Below are positions 36,220 to 46,259 of a stretch of DNA of 64,000 nucleotides, one piece after another (the first letter of the stretch is position 1; each line of letters begins with the position of its first letter). Source of the stretch: Pantoea rwandensis (GTDB taxonomy: Bacteria > Pseudomonadota > Gammaproteobacteria > Enterobacterales > Enterobacteriaceae); assembly GCF_002095475.1 (NCBI RefSeq), contig NZ_MLFR01000031.1, positions 1 through 64,000 on the forward strand. The letters run 5' to 3'. A program made the translations under genes and the position numbers. Under the pieces are notes generated by a model. The model saw only the letters and a program-made list of their open reading frames with translations, was not told where the DNA came from and did not search any database.

Positions 36220-38664
36220 TTACGCCGCTTCACTGGCGCGTGTGGCACTCTTTTCCTGCGGTTTAGGTGCGGCCAGCGCTTCTGGCGCAAACTCATCCAC
36301 GTTAATCGCTTTCAGACGGCTGGCTTCAGCTCGGGTCAGGACCTTCGCTTCACTTTCATCAATCCAACCCTCTTTCAGCGCACGCTGCGCCAACGCATCC
36401 AAGCGCGTAAACGACAGGTGTTTTTTCTGCTGCTGGCACAGGCGTTCATGAATCACTTCCGCTGCCATCACATCCTGTAAAGCCTGCTCCAGTAGGCCGG
36501 CTGGATTGTGCTCGCTTGGCGTTAAATACATGCCACGGCCCAGACGTGTACGTGTCGCGGAAGGCAGTTGCAGCAGCTTCGCCAACTTATGATCCAGTTT
36601 GTCAGACGGTGCTGGACAGTGTCTGCCGCCGGCGAAGATCACCATGCGCAGCGCACCTGCCACGAGGCGATTGGGGAAGTTACGCAGCAGGTCATCCATT
36701 GCCACTTCGGCTTGATGCAGCGCATCCTGCACGCCCCAGTGTACCAATGGCAGATCGGCTTCGTTACGACCCTCATCGTCATAGCGTTTAAGGGTGGCGG
36801 AGGCCAAGTACATCTGGCTCAGCACATCACCCAAGCGCGCTGAGATACGTTCACGACGTTTCAGGCTGCCGCCCAGTACTGCCATCGACACATCTGACAG
36901 CAGTGCAAGGTTGGCGCTCAGGCGATTGAGCTGCTGATAGTAGCGGCGCGTCACGTCGCGCGTCGGCGCGGCGCTAGTGCGGCCACCGGTTAAGCCGAGC
37001 CACAGGCTACGGATTTTGTTGCTACCCACATGGCCAATATGACTAAACAGCGCACGGTCAAAGGCAACCAGGTCATTTTTCGCCGCGGCGTTCATCTCTT
37101 CCAACACCCATGGATGGCAGCGAATAGCGCCCTGACCAAAGATAATCATGCTGCGAGTCAGAATATTGGCACCTTCCACGGTGATGGCGATAGGCGCACC
37201 TTGGTACGCTCGCGCCAGGAAGTTGTTTTCACCGAGCATGATGCCTTTACCCCCCGCGATATCCATCGCATCAATAATGGCGCGCTGGCCACGATGCGTG
37301 CAGTGGTACTTCACGATAGCGGATAACACGGCCGGTTTTTCACCCAGCATAATGCCACTGGTAATCAGCGTGGCGGCGGCATCCATCACGTAGGCGTTAC
37401 CGGCAATGCGTGCCAGTGGTTCTTCGATCCCTTCCATTTTACCGATGGAGACTTTGAACTGACGGCGGATATGCGCATAAGCACCGGTTGCCAGTGCAAT
37501 ACTTTTCAAGCTACCGGTCGAGTTAGACGGTAAGGTGATGCCGCGACCCACTGACAGACACTCCACCAGCATACGCCAGCCTTGGCCTGCCATCGCTGGG
37601 CCACCGATGATGAAATCAATCGGTACGAAAATATCATTGCCGCGTGTCGGGCCGTTTTGGAACGGCACATTGAGCGGGAAGTGACGATGACCAATCTCAA
37701 CGCCTGGAGTTTGCGTGGGAATCAACGCGCAGGTGATGCCCAGCTCTTCTGTCTCTCCCAACAGATGGTCGGGGTCTGAGAGCTTGAAGGCTAAGCCGAG
37801 TACAGTGGCAATCGGCGCCAGCGTGATATAACGCTTGTTCCAAGTCAGGCGCATACCCAGCACCTGCTGACCTTGCCATTCACCCATACACACCACGCCA
37901 GTATCCGGAATGGCACCCGCATCAGAACCCGCTTCTGGACTGGTCAGTGCGAAGCATGGAATCTCGTCACCGCGCGCCAGACGAGGCAGATAATGATCCT
38001 TCTGCTCATCCGTGCCGTAGTGTTGCAGCAATTCGCCTGGGCCGAGTGAGTTCGGCACGCCCACGGTGATCGCCAGGATACCGGAGACGCCCGCCAGTTT
38101 CTGCAGTACGCGCGCTTGTGCATAAGCAGAGAATTCGAGGCCGCCATACTCTTTTTTGATGATCATGGCGAAGAAACGATGCTGCTTGAGGTAAGCCCAC
38201 AGTTCCGGTGGCAAATCGGCCAGTTCATGCGTGATTTGGAAATCATTGGCCATGCGACACGCTTCTTCAACCGGCCCCTCCAGGAAAGCCTGCTCTTCTT
38301 CTGTCAGGCGCGGCTGCGGATAGTTATGCAGTTTCTGCCAGTCCGGTTTACCGCGGAACAGATCGCCTTCCCACCAGGTTGTACCGGCATCAATGGCTTC
38401 TTTTTCGGTACGCGACATGGGCGGCATCACTTTCTGGAAGCTGTGCAGCGCAGGTTTTGAGAACATGCTGCGACGCATCGCAGGCAGATTGAAAGGCAAC
38501 AAAATGATCGCCAAAGGCAGCAACAACCAAGGCGTCCACAAACCCGCAGCAGCTAAAGCAGCTGTCCACAGCAGCAGTACCACGCTGCTCAACCGCAGCG
38601 AAACTTGATGGTAGAAGAGGGCGCTAACTAAAATCAGCGTCGCGACAATTGAGGCAAGCAACAT
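36220..38664 (-). CDS. fadE: Acyl-CoA dehydrogenase
   Basis: First enzyme of aerobic fatty-acid beta-oxidation: FAD-dependent oxidation of acyl-CoA to trans-2-enoyl-CoA. The 814 residues are the E. coli length. It has two N-terminal hydrophobic segments (membrane association), then [23 protein letters not shown]. The dehydrogenase core follows with [20 protein letters not shown] and a C-terminal DUF1974 region. It is divergent from gmhA, with a FadR-type site in front of the gene. Confidence 0.95.
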   Translation of the reverse strand: MLLASIVATLILVSALFYHQVSLRLSSVVLLLWTAALAAAGLWTPWLLLPLAIILLPFNLPAMRRSMFSKPALHSFQKVMPPMSRTEKEAIDAGTTWWEGDLFRGKPDWQKLHNYPQPRLTEEEQAFLEGPVEEACRMANDFQITHELADLPPELWAYLKQHRFFAMIIKKEYGGLEFSAYAQARVLQKLAGVSGILAITVGVPNSLGPGELLQHYGTDEQKDHYLPRLARGDEIPCFALTSPEAGSDAGAIPDTGVVCMGEWQGQQVLGMRLTWNKRYITLAPIATVLGLAFKLSDPDHLLGETEELGITCALIPTQTPGVEIGHRHFPLNVPFQNGPTRGNDIFVPIDFIIGGPAMAGQGWRMLVECLSVGRGITLPSNSTGSLKSIALATGAYAHIRRQFKVSIGKMEGIEEPLARIAGNAYVMDAAATLITSGIMLGEKPAVLSAIVKYHCTHRGQRAIIDAMDIAGGKGIMLGENNFLARAYQGAPIAITVEGANILTRSMIIFGQGAIRCHPWVLEEMNAAAKNDLVAFDRALFSHIGHVGSNKIRSLWLGLTGGRTSAAPTRDVTRRYYQQLNRLSANLALLSDVSMAVLGGSLKRRERISARLGDVLSQMYLASATLKRYDDEGRNEADLPLVHWGVQDALHQAEVAMDDLLRNFPNRLVAGALRMVIFAGGRHCPAPSDKLDHKLAKLLQLPSATRTRLGRGMYLTPSEHNPAGLLEQALQDVMAAEVIHERLCQQQKKHLSFTRLDALAQRALKEGWIDESEAKVLTRAEASRLKAINVDEFAPEALAAPKPQEKSATRASEAA

Positions 38665-38688
38665 AATGAACCGCTCCGTGTAAGTAGT

Positions 38689-38705
38689 AAGAGGTCTGAC
38701 CTGTT
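38689..38705 (-). promoter_or_regulatory. FadR-type operator upstream of fadE
   Basis: AAGAGGTCTGACCTGTT resembles the FadR consensus at about 13 of 17 positions, including GGTC.GAC.TGTT, and lies 25 bp before the fadE start. Acyl-CoA would relieve repression. Confidence 0.65.
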
Positions 38706-38909
38706 ATAAGGTAAGGTTTAGAGCAGCGCGCGAGATTTAGCAATCTGTTTACACCGCAATTACAACGGAACTCACAAAATCACGCGGGGGTGGATGCCAT
38801 TAGGCGAAACGGGACATTCTCTACGCGTTTTACGCTATGCAGGCGCTTTGCTGCTTTGCCCCATTCCGTTAAACTTGCAGGGTCAATCTTTCCTCTAAAG
38901 GACATCCCT

Positions 38910-39488
38910 ATGTATCAGGACATTATTCGCTCAGAACTTAACGAAGCAGCCGATACGCTCAATAAGTTCCTGAGTGATGAAGCAAACATTCACGCGATTC
39001 AGCGCGCAGCCGTGTTGCTGGCTGACAGCTTCAAAGCAGGCGGCAAAGTGCTCTCCTGTGGCAACGGCGGCTCCCATTGTGATGCCATGCACTTTGCTGA
39101 AGAGCTGACTGGGCGCTACCGTGAAAATCGTCCTGGCTATCCAGCTATTGCCATCTCTGATGTCAGCCATCTCTCCTGCGTCAGCAACGATTTTGGCTAC
39201 GACTATGTTTTCTCGCGCTATATCGAAGCGGTAGGCCGAGAAGGAGATGTGCTGCTGGGCCTGTCAACCTCGGGCAACTCCGCTAACATCATTAAAGCGG
39301 TCGAAGCAGCGCGTGCAAAAGGCATGAAAGTGATCACATTGACCGGCAAAGATGGCGGCAAGATGGCTGACACCGCAGACATCGAAATTCGCGTGCCGCA
39401 CTTCGGTTACGCGGACCGCATCCAGGAGATTCATATCAAAGTGATTCACATCCTGATGCTGCTGGTCGAAAAAGAGATGGTTAAGTAA
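38910..39488 (+). CDS. gmhA: Sedoheptulose-7-phosphate isomerase
   Basis: Makes D-glycero-manno-heptose 7-phosphate, the first step of ADP-heptose synthesis for the LPS core. It is a 192-residue SIS-domain protein with [23 protein letters not shown] and [13 protein letters not shown]. The start at 38910 ([10 protein letters not shown]) gives the E. coli length and has TAAAGGA upstream; forty upstream codons are not conserved. Confidence 0.96.
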   Translation: MYQDIIRSELNEAADTLNKFLSDEANIHAIQRAAVLLADSFKAGGKVLSCGNGGSHCDAMHFAEELTGRYRENRPGYPAIAISDVSHLSCVSNDFGYDYVFSRYIEAVGREGDVLLGLSTSGNSANIIKAVEAARAKGMKVITLTGKDGGKMADTADIEIRVPHFGYADRIQEIHIKVIHILMLLVEKEMVK

Positions 39489-39497
39489 TGACGTGTT

Positions 39498-39517
39498 CCT
39501 CCCGCCATCGCGGGAGG
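39498..39517. other. Hairpin between gmhA and yafJ
   Basis: CCTCCCGC-CATC-GCGGGAGG is a strong 8-bp GC-rich stem with no U-tract. It could stabilise the gmhA mRNA or act as a weak attenuator. Confidence 0.5.
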
Positions 39518-39538
39518 TTCTGACTTAAGGCGGTTGCT

Positions 39539-40306
39539 ATGTGCGAATTGCTCGGGATGAGCGCCAATGTCCCTACGGACATCTGTTTCAGTTTTACCGG
39601 TCTGGTGCAGCGTGGCGGCGGAACCGGGCCGCACAAAGATGGCTGGGGCATCACCTTCTATGAAGGCAAAGGGTGCCGCACCTTCAAAGATCCGCAGCCA
39701 AGCTACAACTCACCGATTGCGCGTTTGGTGCAAGAGTACCCGATCAAATCACATTCGGTCGTGGCGCACATTCGCCAGGCGAATCGCGGCGAGGTATCGC
39801 TGGAAAATACTCACCCGTTCACGCGAGAGTTATGGGGACGTAACTGGACCTACGCGCACAATGGGCAGTTGAAAGGTTATCGCCAGCTTGATAGCGGCCA
39901 TTTTCGCCCAGTAGGCGAAACCGATAGCGAAAAGGCATTCTGCTGGATTCTGCACAAGCTGGCTGAGCGCTACCCGCGTACGCCCGGTAGCTGGCCTGCG
40001 GTATTCCGTTACATTGCTGAGTTAGCGGGTGAGTTGCGTCAGAAAGGCGTGTTCAACATGCTCTTGTCGGATGGTCGCTATTTGATGGCATATTGCTCAA
40101 CCAATCTGTATTGGATTACACGCCGTGCGCCGTTTGGTAAGGCGACCTTGCTCGATCAGGATGTAGAAATTGATTTTTTGCAGCAAACCACGCCAAAAGA
40201 TGTGGTCACTGTGATTGCGACCCAGCCGCTGACGGGCAATGAAACCTGGCACCGGATAGTGCCAGGCGAGTGGGCATTATTTTGCCTGGGTGAGCGCCAG
40301 GAATGA
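39539..40306 (+). CDS. yafJ: Class II glutamine amidotransferase family protein YafJ
   Basis: A 255-residue protein with an N-terminal nucleophile Cys2 ([12 protein letters not shown]), exposed after Met removal, as in class II (Ntn) glutamine amidotransferases. Other family features are [17 protein letters not shown]-like and AHIRQANRG segments and NTHPF. There is no synthase domain, so the acceptor is unknown. The order gmhA-yafJ-yafK is conserved. Its 3' end overlaps the convergent yafK by 30 bases. Confidence 0.88.
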   Translation: MCELLGMSANVPTDICFSFTGLVQRGGGTGPHKDGWGITFYEGKGCRTFKDPQPSYNSPIARLVQEYPIKSHSVVAHIRQANRGEVSLENTHPFTRELWGRNWTYAHNGQLKGYRQLDSGHFRPVGETDSEKAFCWILHKLAERYPRTPGSWPAVFRYIAELAGELRQKGVFNMLLSDGRYLMAYCSTNLYWITRRAPFGKATLLDQDVEIDFLQQTTPKDVVTVIATQPLTGNETWHRIVPGEWALFCLGERQE

Positions 40307-41020
40307 CTTGGAAGCAGCCTCCGGTGTTGAAATCACCGGCGTGCTGTTCACCGCATATTGTCCTGTGGTCGTCACGTTGACCGTTGGCGGCACATGGTAC
40401 TTCTCAAAATACGCGTAGCCCGGCTGCAGTTCACGCCAGAAGTTGATGTAGGTTGAGTAGCGGTGGCGCTGCATATTGCTATCCGTCATATGGAACGGAT
40501 AGATGTTAATCTGCACATCCTGCTGTCCATTGCGCAGCGCGGCGTTCACATAAGTGAAGATCTCATCCATCGACGCATTGGTCATGGCATAGCAGCCAAT
40601 CGACACGCAATCACCGTGGATCATCAAATAGTTACCGTCATAGCCTTTATCACGATCGTATTGATTCGGGAACCCGGTATTAATCGCGCGGTAGAAACGG
40701 CTGTCAGGTTTCAACTGGTTAAGCTTGACGTTATAAAACCCTTCCGGACTTTTAAAATCGCCCTGACGACGTTTAGGCCCTAAACCGCCAGAGAAATTAC
40801 AGATGCGATAGCTGTCCAGCAGACGATATTCATTACCGATTTTGCCGTACAGTTCCAGCGTGCGCTCTTCCTTGAAGATCTGAATAAAAACGGGTGTACC
40901 CAGTAATTGTTTCTTTAAATCTTTGCTCACTGGAGCCGACGGTTGTGTAGGCTCTGGTGAAATTGCCCAGCTTAGGACCGGCATAAGAATCATCGCAAGC
41001 AACAATGCGATTCTGCCCAT
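40277..41020 (-). CDS. yafK: L,D-transpeptidase-fold peptidoglycan amidase YafK (DpaA)
   Basis: YkuD-fold protein. The E. coli homologue DpaA detaches Braun lipoprotein from peptidoglycan, reversing the action of ErfK/YbiS/YcfS. The catalytic motif [13 protein letters not shown] holds the His and the nucleophilic Cys. An N-terminal signal peptide ([19 protein letters not shown]) predicts export to the periplasm. The start at 41020 gives 247 residues; the 19-codon upstream extension would bury the signal. Confidence 0.9.
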   Translation of the reverse strand: MGRIALLLAMILMPVLSWAISPEPTQPSAPVSKDLKKQLLGTPVFIQIFKEERTLELYGKIGNEYRLLDSYRICNFSGGLGPKRRQGDFKSPEGFYNVKLNQLKPDSRFYRAINTGFPNQYDRDKGYDGNYLMIHGDCVSIGCYAMTNASMDEIFTYVNAALRNGQQDVQINIYPFHMTDSNMQRHRYSTYINFWRELQPGYAYFEKYHVPPTVNVTTTGQYAVNSTPVISTPEAASKSFLALTQAK

Positions 41021-41233
41021 TCTGTGTGTACCTTGAAGTGAAGAGAGACGATGACGCAAAGCGTCTTGGTATTGCATTATCGGAAATATCCGCTACCGCA
41101 GCGCAACATTAACATTGTCTGAGGTTTAATCAAGACAGTGTCCGAGAAAATGGTGCATTCCTAAAGGGATTACGACCAGAATTTTGTAAACTTTAATACG
41201 TCGCTCAACAATGATTGCCGATATTTTTTACTG

Positions 41234-41249
41234 CTGTATACTTATCCAG
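41234..41249. promoter_or_regulatory. LexA (SOS) box of dinB
   Basis: CTGTATACTTATCCAG has the CTGT half-site, an AT-rich core and a CCAG half-site. It sits 15 bp before the dinB ATG and closely matches the known E. coli dinB box. Confidence 0.88.
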
Positions 41250-41263
41250 TATTCGGAGGGCGT

Positions 41264-42319
41264 ATGCGCAAAATCATTCATGTCGATATGGACTGCTTTT
41301 TCGCAGCGGTTGAAATGCGCGACGATCCTTCATTACGTGATATCCCCATCGCTATTGGTGGCAGCCGTGTCCAGCGTGGCGTGATCAGCACCGCTAACTA
41401 TCCGGCGCGTAAATTTGGTGTGCGCAGCGCAATGCCCACCGCGATGGCGCTGAAGCTTTGCCCGCATCTCAAGTTACTGCCCGGGCGCTTTGATGCTTAT
41501 AAAGAAGCATCACGCCAGATTCGCGATATCTTCTCGCGCTATACCGCTCTGATTGAACCTCTTTCGTTAGATGAAGCCTATTTGGATGTCACTGACAGCG
41601 AGCATTGTCAGGGCTCGGCCACACTGATGGCGCAAGCCATTCGTGCTGACATCCTGCGCGAAACCGGGTTAACCGCTTCTGCTGGCATCGCGCCGATCAA
41701 ATTCCTCGCCAAGATTGCCTCCGATCTCAATAAGCCTGATGGGCAATATGTGATCACACCGCAGGTGATGCCTGACTTTTTACTGACGCTGCCCTTAAGC
41801 AAAATCCCTGGCGTGGGTAAAGTAGCGACCAAAAAACTGGAAGAGATGGGGCTGCGGACCTGTGCCGATGTGCAAAAAGCAGATTTGGCGCAACTGCTCA
41901 AACGCTTTGGTAAGTTTGGCCGCGTGCTGTGGGAGCGCAGCAACGGCATTGACGATCGCGATGTGGTGGTGGAGCGCGAGCGCAAATCACTGGGTGTTGA
42001 ACGGACATTGATTGAAGACATTCACAGCTGGGAGCAGTGCCTGGAGATCATCGATTTCCTCTATGCCGAATTAGATCGCCGTCTGACGAATATTCGTCCC
42101 GATAAACAGATTGCCCGCCAGGGGGTGAAGTTGAAGTTTAATGATTTTCAGCAGACCACCCAAGAGCATGTCTGGCCGGTGTTAAATAAGGATGACATGA
42201 TCGCAGTGGCACGCCAGGCTTGGGATGAACGGCGTGCAGGGCGCGGTGTCAGGCTGGTGGGATTGCACGTCACCATGGTTGACCCACAGCTGGAAAGGCA
42301 GTTGGTATTGGGTTGGTAA
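41264..42319 (+). CDS. dinB: DNA polymerase IV (translesion, Y family)
   Basis: An SOS-induced error-prone polymerase of 351 residues. It has catalytic Asp8 ([12 protein letters not shown]), Asp103 and Glu104 (LSLDEAYLD), the thumb helix-hairpin-helix around [17 protein letters not shown], and the C-terminal beta-clamp motif QLVLGW. The RBS GGAGGG is close to the ATG. The genes that follow dinB in E. coli (yafNOP) are missing. Confidence 0.96.
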   Translation: MRKIIHVDMDCFFAAVEMRDDPSLRDIPIAIGGSRVQRGVISTANYPARKFGVRSAMPTAMALKLCPHLKLLPGRFDAYKEASRQIRDIFSRYTALIEPLSLDEAYLDVTDSEHCQGSATLMAQAIRADILRETGLTASAGIAPIKFLAKIASDLNKPDGQYVITPQVMPDFLLTLPLSKIPGVGKVATKKLEEMGLRTCADVQKADLAQLLKRFGKFGRVLWERSNGIDDRDVVVERERKSLGVERTLIEDIHSWEQCLEIIDFLYAELDRRLTNIRPDKQIARQGVKLKFNDFQQTTQEHVWPVLNKDDMIAVARQAWDERRAGRGVRLVGLHVTMVDPQLERQLVLGW

Positions 42320-42321
42320 TA

Positions 42322-42349
42322 AACATGGCGACGTTAACGTCGCCATGTT
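42322..42349. terminator. Perfect 28-bp palindrome between dinB and the sugar ABC operon
   Basis: AACATGGCGACGTT and AACGTCGCCATGTT form a continuous palindrome centred on GTTAAC. It sits between convergent genes; without a clear U-tract it may terminate weakly in both directions. Its GGCGAC/GTCGCC core resembles the REP-like elements of this window. Confidence 0.55.
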
Positions 42350-42368
42350 CAAGAGGTCAGTGATTAAA

Positions 42369-43439
42369 TCACTTCTTGCCGTATTTCGCTTCCAGCGTAG
42401 CAAACCAAGGGGCGACGAAATCATTATTCACACCCCAACCTGGGATGATCTTGTTCAGGGAAGTCACGTTAATCGCACCTTGCTGGCTATTCAGCAACTG
42501 CTGCGAAATCGAAGCCGCCTTAAATTCGTAGCTCGCCGGAGTGGCTTCACCCGCGATTTTGTTCGCCACTAAACGCATATTCACTGCACCGATGGTTTTA
42601 GGGTCAACCGCGACCGTCTGCACCCATGGGCTGTTCTTCTCATGCATCAGCTGCAGGTCTTGGTTGGATACGTCGATGCTGTAAATCTTGATTTCAGTTC
42701 GACCATTCTCCTGCAAGGCTTTATACGCGCCCTGGCTGAAGGCATCCCATGATGCCCAAATAGCATCGATCTGACCTTTTGGATATTTCGCCAAAATTGC
42801 GCCAACTTTGTTAGCGGTGTCGCCTTGCACGTCAGTTGAGACGGCGCCAATCGATTCCAGCTGATGAATGCCTGGATTCTCTTTTAGCAACTTCTCGTAC
42901 ACGACCTGGCGACGTTCCTGTGGTGGGAAGCCCGCCACCCACAGTTTGATGATATTGGCTTTGCCATGGAAATCACTGATCAGCTGGCCCAGTGACGCCT
43001 GTGCCAGCGAAGCATCATCCTGCGCGGTCACGGTGACGCCATTGACTGGCGTATTCACTGGGGTATCAAATACCGACAATTTGATACCCGCATCCACAAT
43101 ACGTTGCACTAACGCGGTGGAGTAAGGGTCTTTGCCGTGCGAGAGAATAATGCCGTCGTACTTCTGGCTAATCGCTTGGTTAACGAAGTCCTGGAAGCGC
43201 GCATCATCGCCGTTACTCAGGAAGGTGCTGACTTTAAAACCTAACTGACGGCCTTGCTGAATGGCACCAGCAATAAACTGGGTGGTGTTATCGTCTGAAC
43301 CCAGGTTGCGGATGATAGCGATGCGCACCGGACCTTCGTGATTGGCGATGGCGGCAGGGACCGGGATCACCGTGTCGGCGAAAGCAGCGCTGGCGTTCAG
43401 CAGGCTTAACGCCAGCAGCGAAAGGGTAATTTTTTTCAT
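42369..43439 (-). CDS. Periplasmic sugar-binding protein (RbsB/PBP1 type)
   Basis: 356 residues with a Sec signal peptide (MKKITLSLLALSLLNASAAFA) and a PBP1-type sugar-binding fold. The repeats of the family are visible (AIIRNLGSDDNTTQFIAGAIQQG, QKYDGIILSHGKD). The sugar cannot be predicted. It is the last gene of an importer operon whose order is ATPase, permease, binding protein. No kinase, isomerase or regulator gene is adjacent. Confidence 0.85.
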   Translation of the reverse strand: MKKITLSLLALSLLNASAAFADTVIPVPAAIANHEGPVRIAIIRNLGSDDNTTQFIAGAIQQGRQLGFKVSTFLSNGDDARFQDFVNQAISQKYDGIILSHGKDPYSTALVQRIVDAGIKLSVFDTPVNTPVNGVTVTAQDDASLAQASLGQLISDFHGKANIIKLWVAGFPPQERRQVVYEKLLKENPGIHQLESIGAVSTDVQGDTANKVGAILAKYPKGQIDAIWASWDAFSQGAYKALQENGRTEIKIYSIDVSNQDLQLMHEKNSPWVQTVAVDPKTIGAVNMRLVANKIAGEATPASYEFKAASISQQLLNSQQGAINVTSLNKIIPGWGVNNDFVAPWFATLEAKYGKK

Positions 43440-43466
43440 TATGATCTCTTTCTCAGTAAACGCGCC

Positions 43467-44465
43467 TTAGCGGCGCTGAATGTAGGTAATCGCCAAGGCC
43501 AGAGCCAGCACCAAGCCTTTGATAATGTCCATGGCGTAATAAGGCACGGACAGCATCACTAGCCCGTTTTGCAACACACCAAGGATGATTGCGCCCACTA
43601 ATGTACCGAGCGCATTAGGTTTGCCGGAACCGGCCAGTGAAAAGCCGATCCACGCCGCGGCAACGGCATCCATCAAATAACCACTGCCAGCATTGACCTG
43701 CGAAGAGCCAATACGTGATGCCAGCAGAATGCCGCCTAAACCGGCCAGCAGTGATGCTAAAACATAGGCCAGTACGCGATAGCGCGTAGTGCGAATGCCG
43801 GAGAGACGCGCGGCTTCTGGATTGCCACCCAGCGCGTACATGCGGCGCCCATGTTTGGTCAGAGACAGAGCCAGCTGCGCCACAACGGTCACCACCAGCA
43901 TGATGATCACGATGGTGGGTACCTGACCCAGCAGGCCAAACGCTGCTGGAATGGTGCCTTCTGCCATATCGCCGCTCGGCATCACCATATTTTCAGTAAT
44001 AGAACCACCGAAGCTGTAGGTCATCGCCACACCCTGAATCACGAACAATGTCGCCAGCGTAGCCAGCATGTCGGGGATGCGCAGAATAACGATCAGGAAG
44101 CTGTTGAGCAGTCCAACCAGGGTGCACAGCAGCAGCGTGATGATAATCGCTTCGGTGGTGCCAAAACCGTGCCAGACAAACAGCGAAATCACCAATGCAT
44201 TGGCCAGCGAAGCCGTAGATCCCACCGACAAATCGAAGCCACCGATAGTCAGTGAAATCGACACACCAATCGCAATCACCGTGACGATGGCAATGGAACG
44301 CAGGATGTTGATGATGTTAGTCGGTTCGAGGAAGCTGTCCGACGCCAGGCCAAACCCGGCGATCAGGATCACCACGGTCAGTAACATGCCCCACTTGTAG
44401 AGGAAGTCGAATAATTTATGACGCAGAGAAGGCTGCGGGTTCAGGGATAGTTCTTTGCTGCTCAC
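43467..44465 (-). CDS. Sugar ABC transporter permease (RbsC type)
   Basis: A 332-residue polytopic membrane protein of the branched-chain/ribose permease family. It includes the core GVSISLTIGGFDLSVGSTASL and the EAA-like ALGGNPEAARLSGI contact loop. Its start overlaps the ATPase stop by four bases. It forms a homodimer in related ribose and galactofuranose importers. Confidence 0.88.
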   Translation of the reverse strand: MSSKELSLNPQPSLRHKLFDFLYKWGMLLTVVILIAGFGLASDSFLEPTNIINILRSIAIVTVIAIGVSISLTIGGFDLSVGSTASLANALVISLFVWHGFGTTEAIIITLLLCTLVGLLNSFLIVILRIPDMLATLATLFVIQGVAMTYSFGGSITENMVMPSGDMAEGTIPAAFGLLGQVPTIVIIMLVVTVVAQLALSLTKHGRRMYALGGNPEAARLSGIRTTRYRVLAYVLASLLAGLGGILLASRIGSSQVNAGSGYLMDAVAAAWIGFSLAGSGKPNALGTLVGAIILGVLQNGLVMLSVPYYAMDIIKGLVLALALAITYIQRR

Positions 44466-45967
44466 GCAGGGGTTCCTCCGGTGGAATAAAGCAATAGCAT
44501 CTCTTCTGTGGCCTCACGACCTTCCATTTCTGCCACAATGCGCCCATCCCAGAGCACACAAATACGGTCACATAAGCCGACCAGTTCGGAAAACTCGCCA
44601 GAGGCGTAAATGATGCCTTTGCCCTCGCGCGCTAACCCATCGATCAAACTGAAGAGGTCAGTTTTGGCTTTGATATCCACGCCTTTGGTTGGCTCATCAA
44701 AAATCAGCACGTCTGCGTTATTACGTAACCATTTGCCGATTGCCACTTTTTGCTGGTTGCCTCCTGACAGGCGGCGCAGTGTCTGTGCCGGCCCCGTGGT
44801 GCGCACATTTAACCGCTGAATGACTTCTTCAGCCCAGCGCCAGGCCTGACGATGGCCGAACAGGCTCCAGCGCGAGAAACTGTTGTCGGCGCTAACACTA
44901 AGGTTCATTGCCACCGATTCCTCAATAAAGATGCCCTCTTTGCGACGCTCTTCCGGCACCAGCGCCATGCGGTTTTCGACTGAGTCGTGCGGCGAACGTG
45001 GTTTCCAGGGCTTACCGTGCAGTTCGCCTTTCTCAACGCGGCTTTTGCTGGCACCAAACAACGCTTTGCACAGTTCCGTTTTACCTGCACCAGCCAGACC
45101 GGCAATGCCGAGAATTTCACCTTTGCGCAGATGCAGTGAGATGTCGGCGAGCAGTTGATCATCGTGCAGGCCTTCAACTGATAACAGCAGCGGCTGCTCA
45201 CGACGTTCACGACGCGGTGGGTAGATATCGGTTAGCTGATGCCCGAGCATTTTCTCTACGATTTGCTCGCCGCTCAGAGCCGCCATCGGGCTGCTTTCAA
45301 TCAGTCGGCCATCGCGCAGCACGGTTAAGCGATCGCATATCGCTTTCAACTCATGGATACGGTGGGAAATAAACACCACGCCAATGCCGTTGTTTTGTAA
45401 ACGGCGCACCACGGTAAACAAGCGCTCGCTTTCGTGCTGATCCAGCGGCGCAGTGGGTTCATCCAGAATCAGAAAACGGCAATGATGGGACAGGGCGCGG
45501 GCCAACAGAATTTGTTGTTTTTCTGCCAGCGAGCAGCGTTCCACCAGACGATTAACGTCGAGGTTCACTTCCAACTGTTCCAGCAGGGCACGTGCCTGAC
45601 GGCGGATGTCGCGCCAGCTGTAAACATGGCCGGGTTCCGCGAGCTGATCGAGCAGGATGTTTTCCGCCACGCTAAGTTGAGGCACTAGCGCTACATCCAC
45701 TTCCTGCTGCACCAGATGAATACCGAGTTGTTTGGCATCGCGCGGTGAACGGATCGCAACCGGCACATCATCCAGTAAAATTTCGCCAGTGTAATGGCTA
45801 TGCGCGCCAGACAGCACTGCCATCAGCGTAGATTTTCCTGCACCGTTGGCGCCGGTCAGCGCATGTACCGAGCCGCCCTCGGTGAGAAAATCGACCTGGG
45901 TCAACGCGGCAAAACCGCCAAAAGCGATGGAGATATTACGCATCTCCAGGCGGTTAATCGCACTCAT
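44462..45967 (-). CDS. Sugar ABC transporter ATP-binding protein (RbsA type)
   Basis: A 501-residue fused double ATPase. The first Walker A is GANGAGKST, with Walker B FLILDEPTAPLD and a degenerate signature CSLAEKQQ. The second P-loop is GLAGAGKTE, with an LSGGNQQKVAIGKWL signature and LIFDEPTKGVD. This asymmetry is normal for RbsA/MglA. It is the first gene of the importer operon; the 292 bp upstream holds its presumed promoter, and I could not identify an operator. Confidence 0.88.
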   Translation of the reverse strand: MSAINRLEMRNISIAFGGFAALTQVDFLTEGGSVHALTGANGAGKSTLMAVLSGAHSHYTGEILLDDVPVAIRSPRDAKQLGIHLVQQEVDVALVPQLSVAENILLDQLAEPGHVYSWRDIRRQARALLEQLEVNLDVNRLVERCSLAEKQQILLARALSHHCRFLILDEPTAPLDQHESERLFTVVRRLQNNGIGVVFISHRIHELKAICDRLTVLRDGRLIESSPMAALSGEQIVEKMLGHQLTDIYPPRRERREQPLLLSVEGLHDDQLLADISLHLRKGEILGIAGLAGAGKTELCKALFGASKSRVEKGELHGKPWKPRSPHDSVENRMALVPEERRKEGIFIEESVAMNLSVSADNSFSRWSLFGHRQAWRWAEEVIQRLNVRTTGPAQTLRRLSGGNQQKVAIGKWLRNNADVLIFDEPTKGVDIKAKTDLFSLIDGLAREGKGIIYASGEFSELVGLCDRICVLWDGRIVAEMEGREATEEMLLLYSTGGTPA

Positions 45968-46212
45968 TGGGCCAAGCCTTTAATAGAGAGGGTGGGTCGC
46001 ATTTTTTCTGAACCCATAACGTTGAGCAACAAACGAAAGCGCATAAGCTAGCACGAAATCTTATTAGCCATCCAGACATCTGGGTGTAACGGCGGCTAAA
46101 ACTGGAGGGAAGTAAAGGTATGGTGAAATCAGGAGGTTATAAGGTTGGTTTGTAGAGGAATCTGCTAGGTGGATCGAGCGATATAAAAATCGTACCCGAC
46201 CAGATTACGGCA

Positions 46213-46239
46213 TAAAAAAACCAGGCCGAAGCCTGGTTT
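46213..46239 (-). terminator. Terminator of pepD
   Basis: AAACCAGGC-CGAA-GCCTGGTTT followed on the minus strand by seven T, 20 bp past the pepD stop. Confidence 0.88.
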
Positions 46240-46259
46240 CTCACAGCAAAGAAGAAGGC

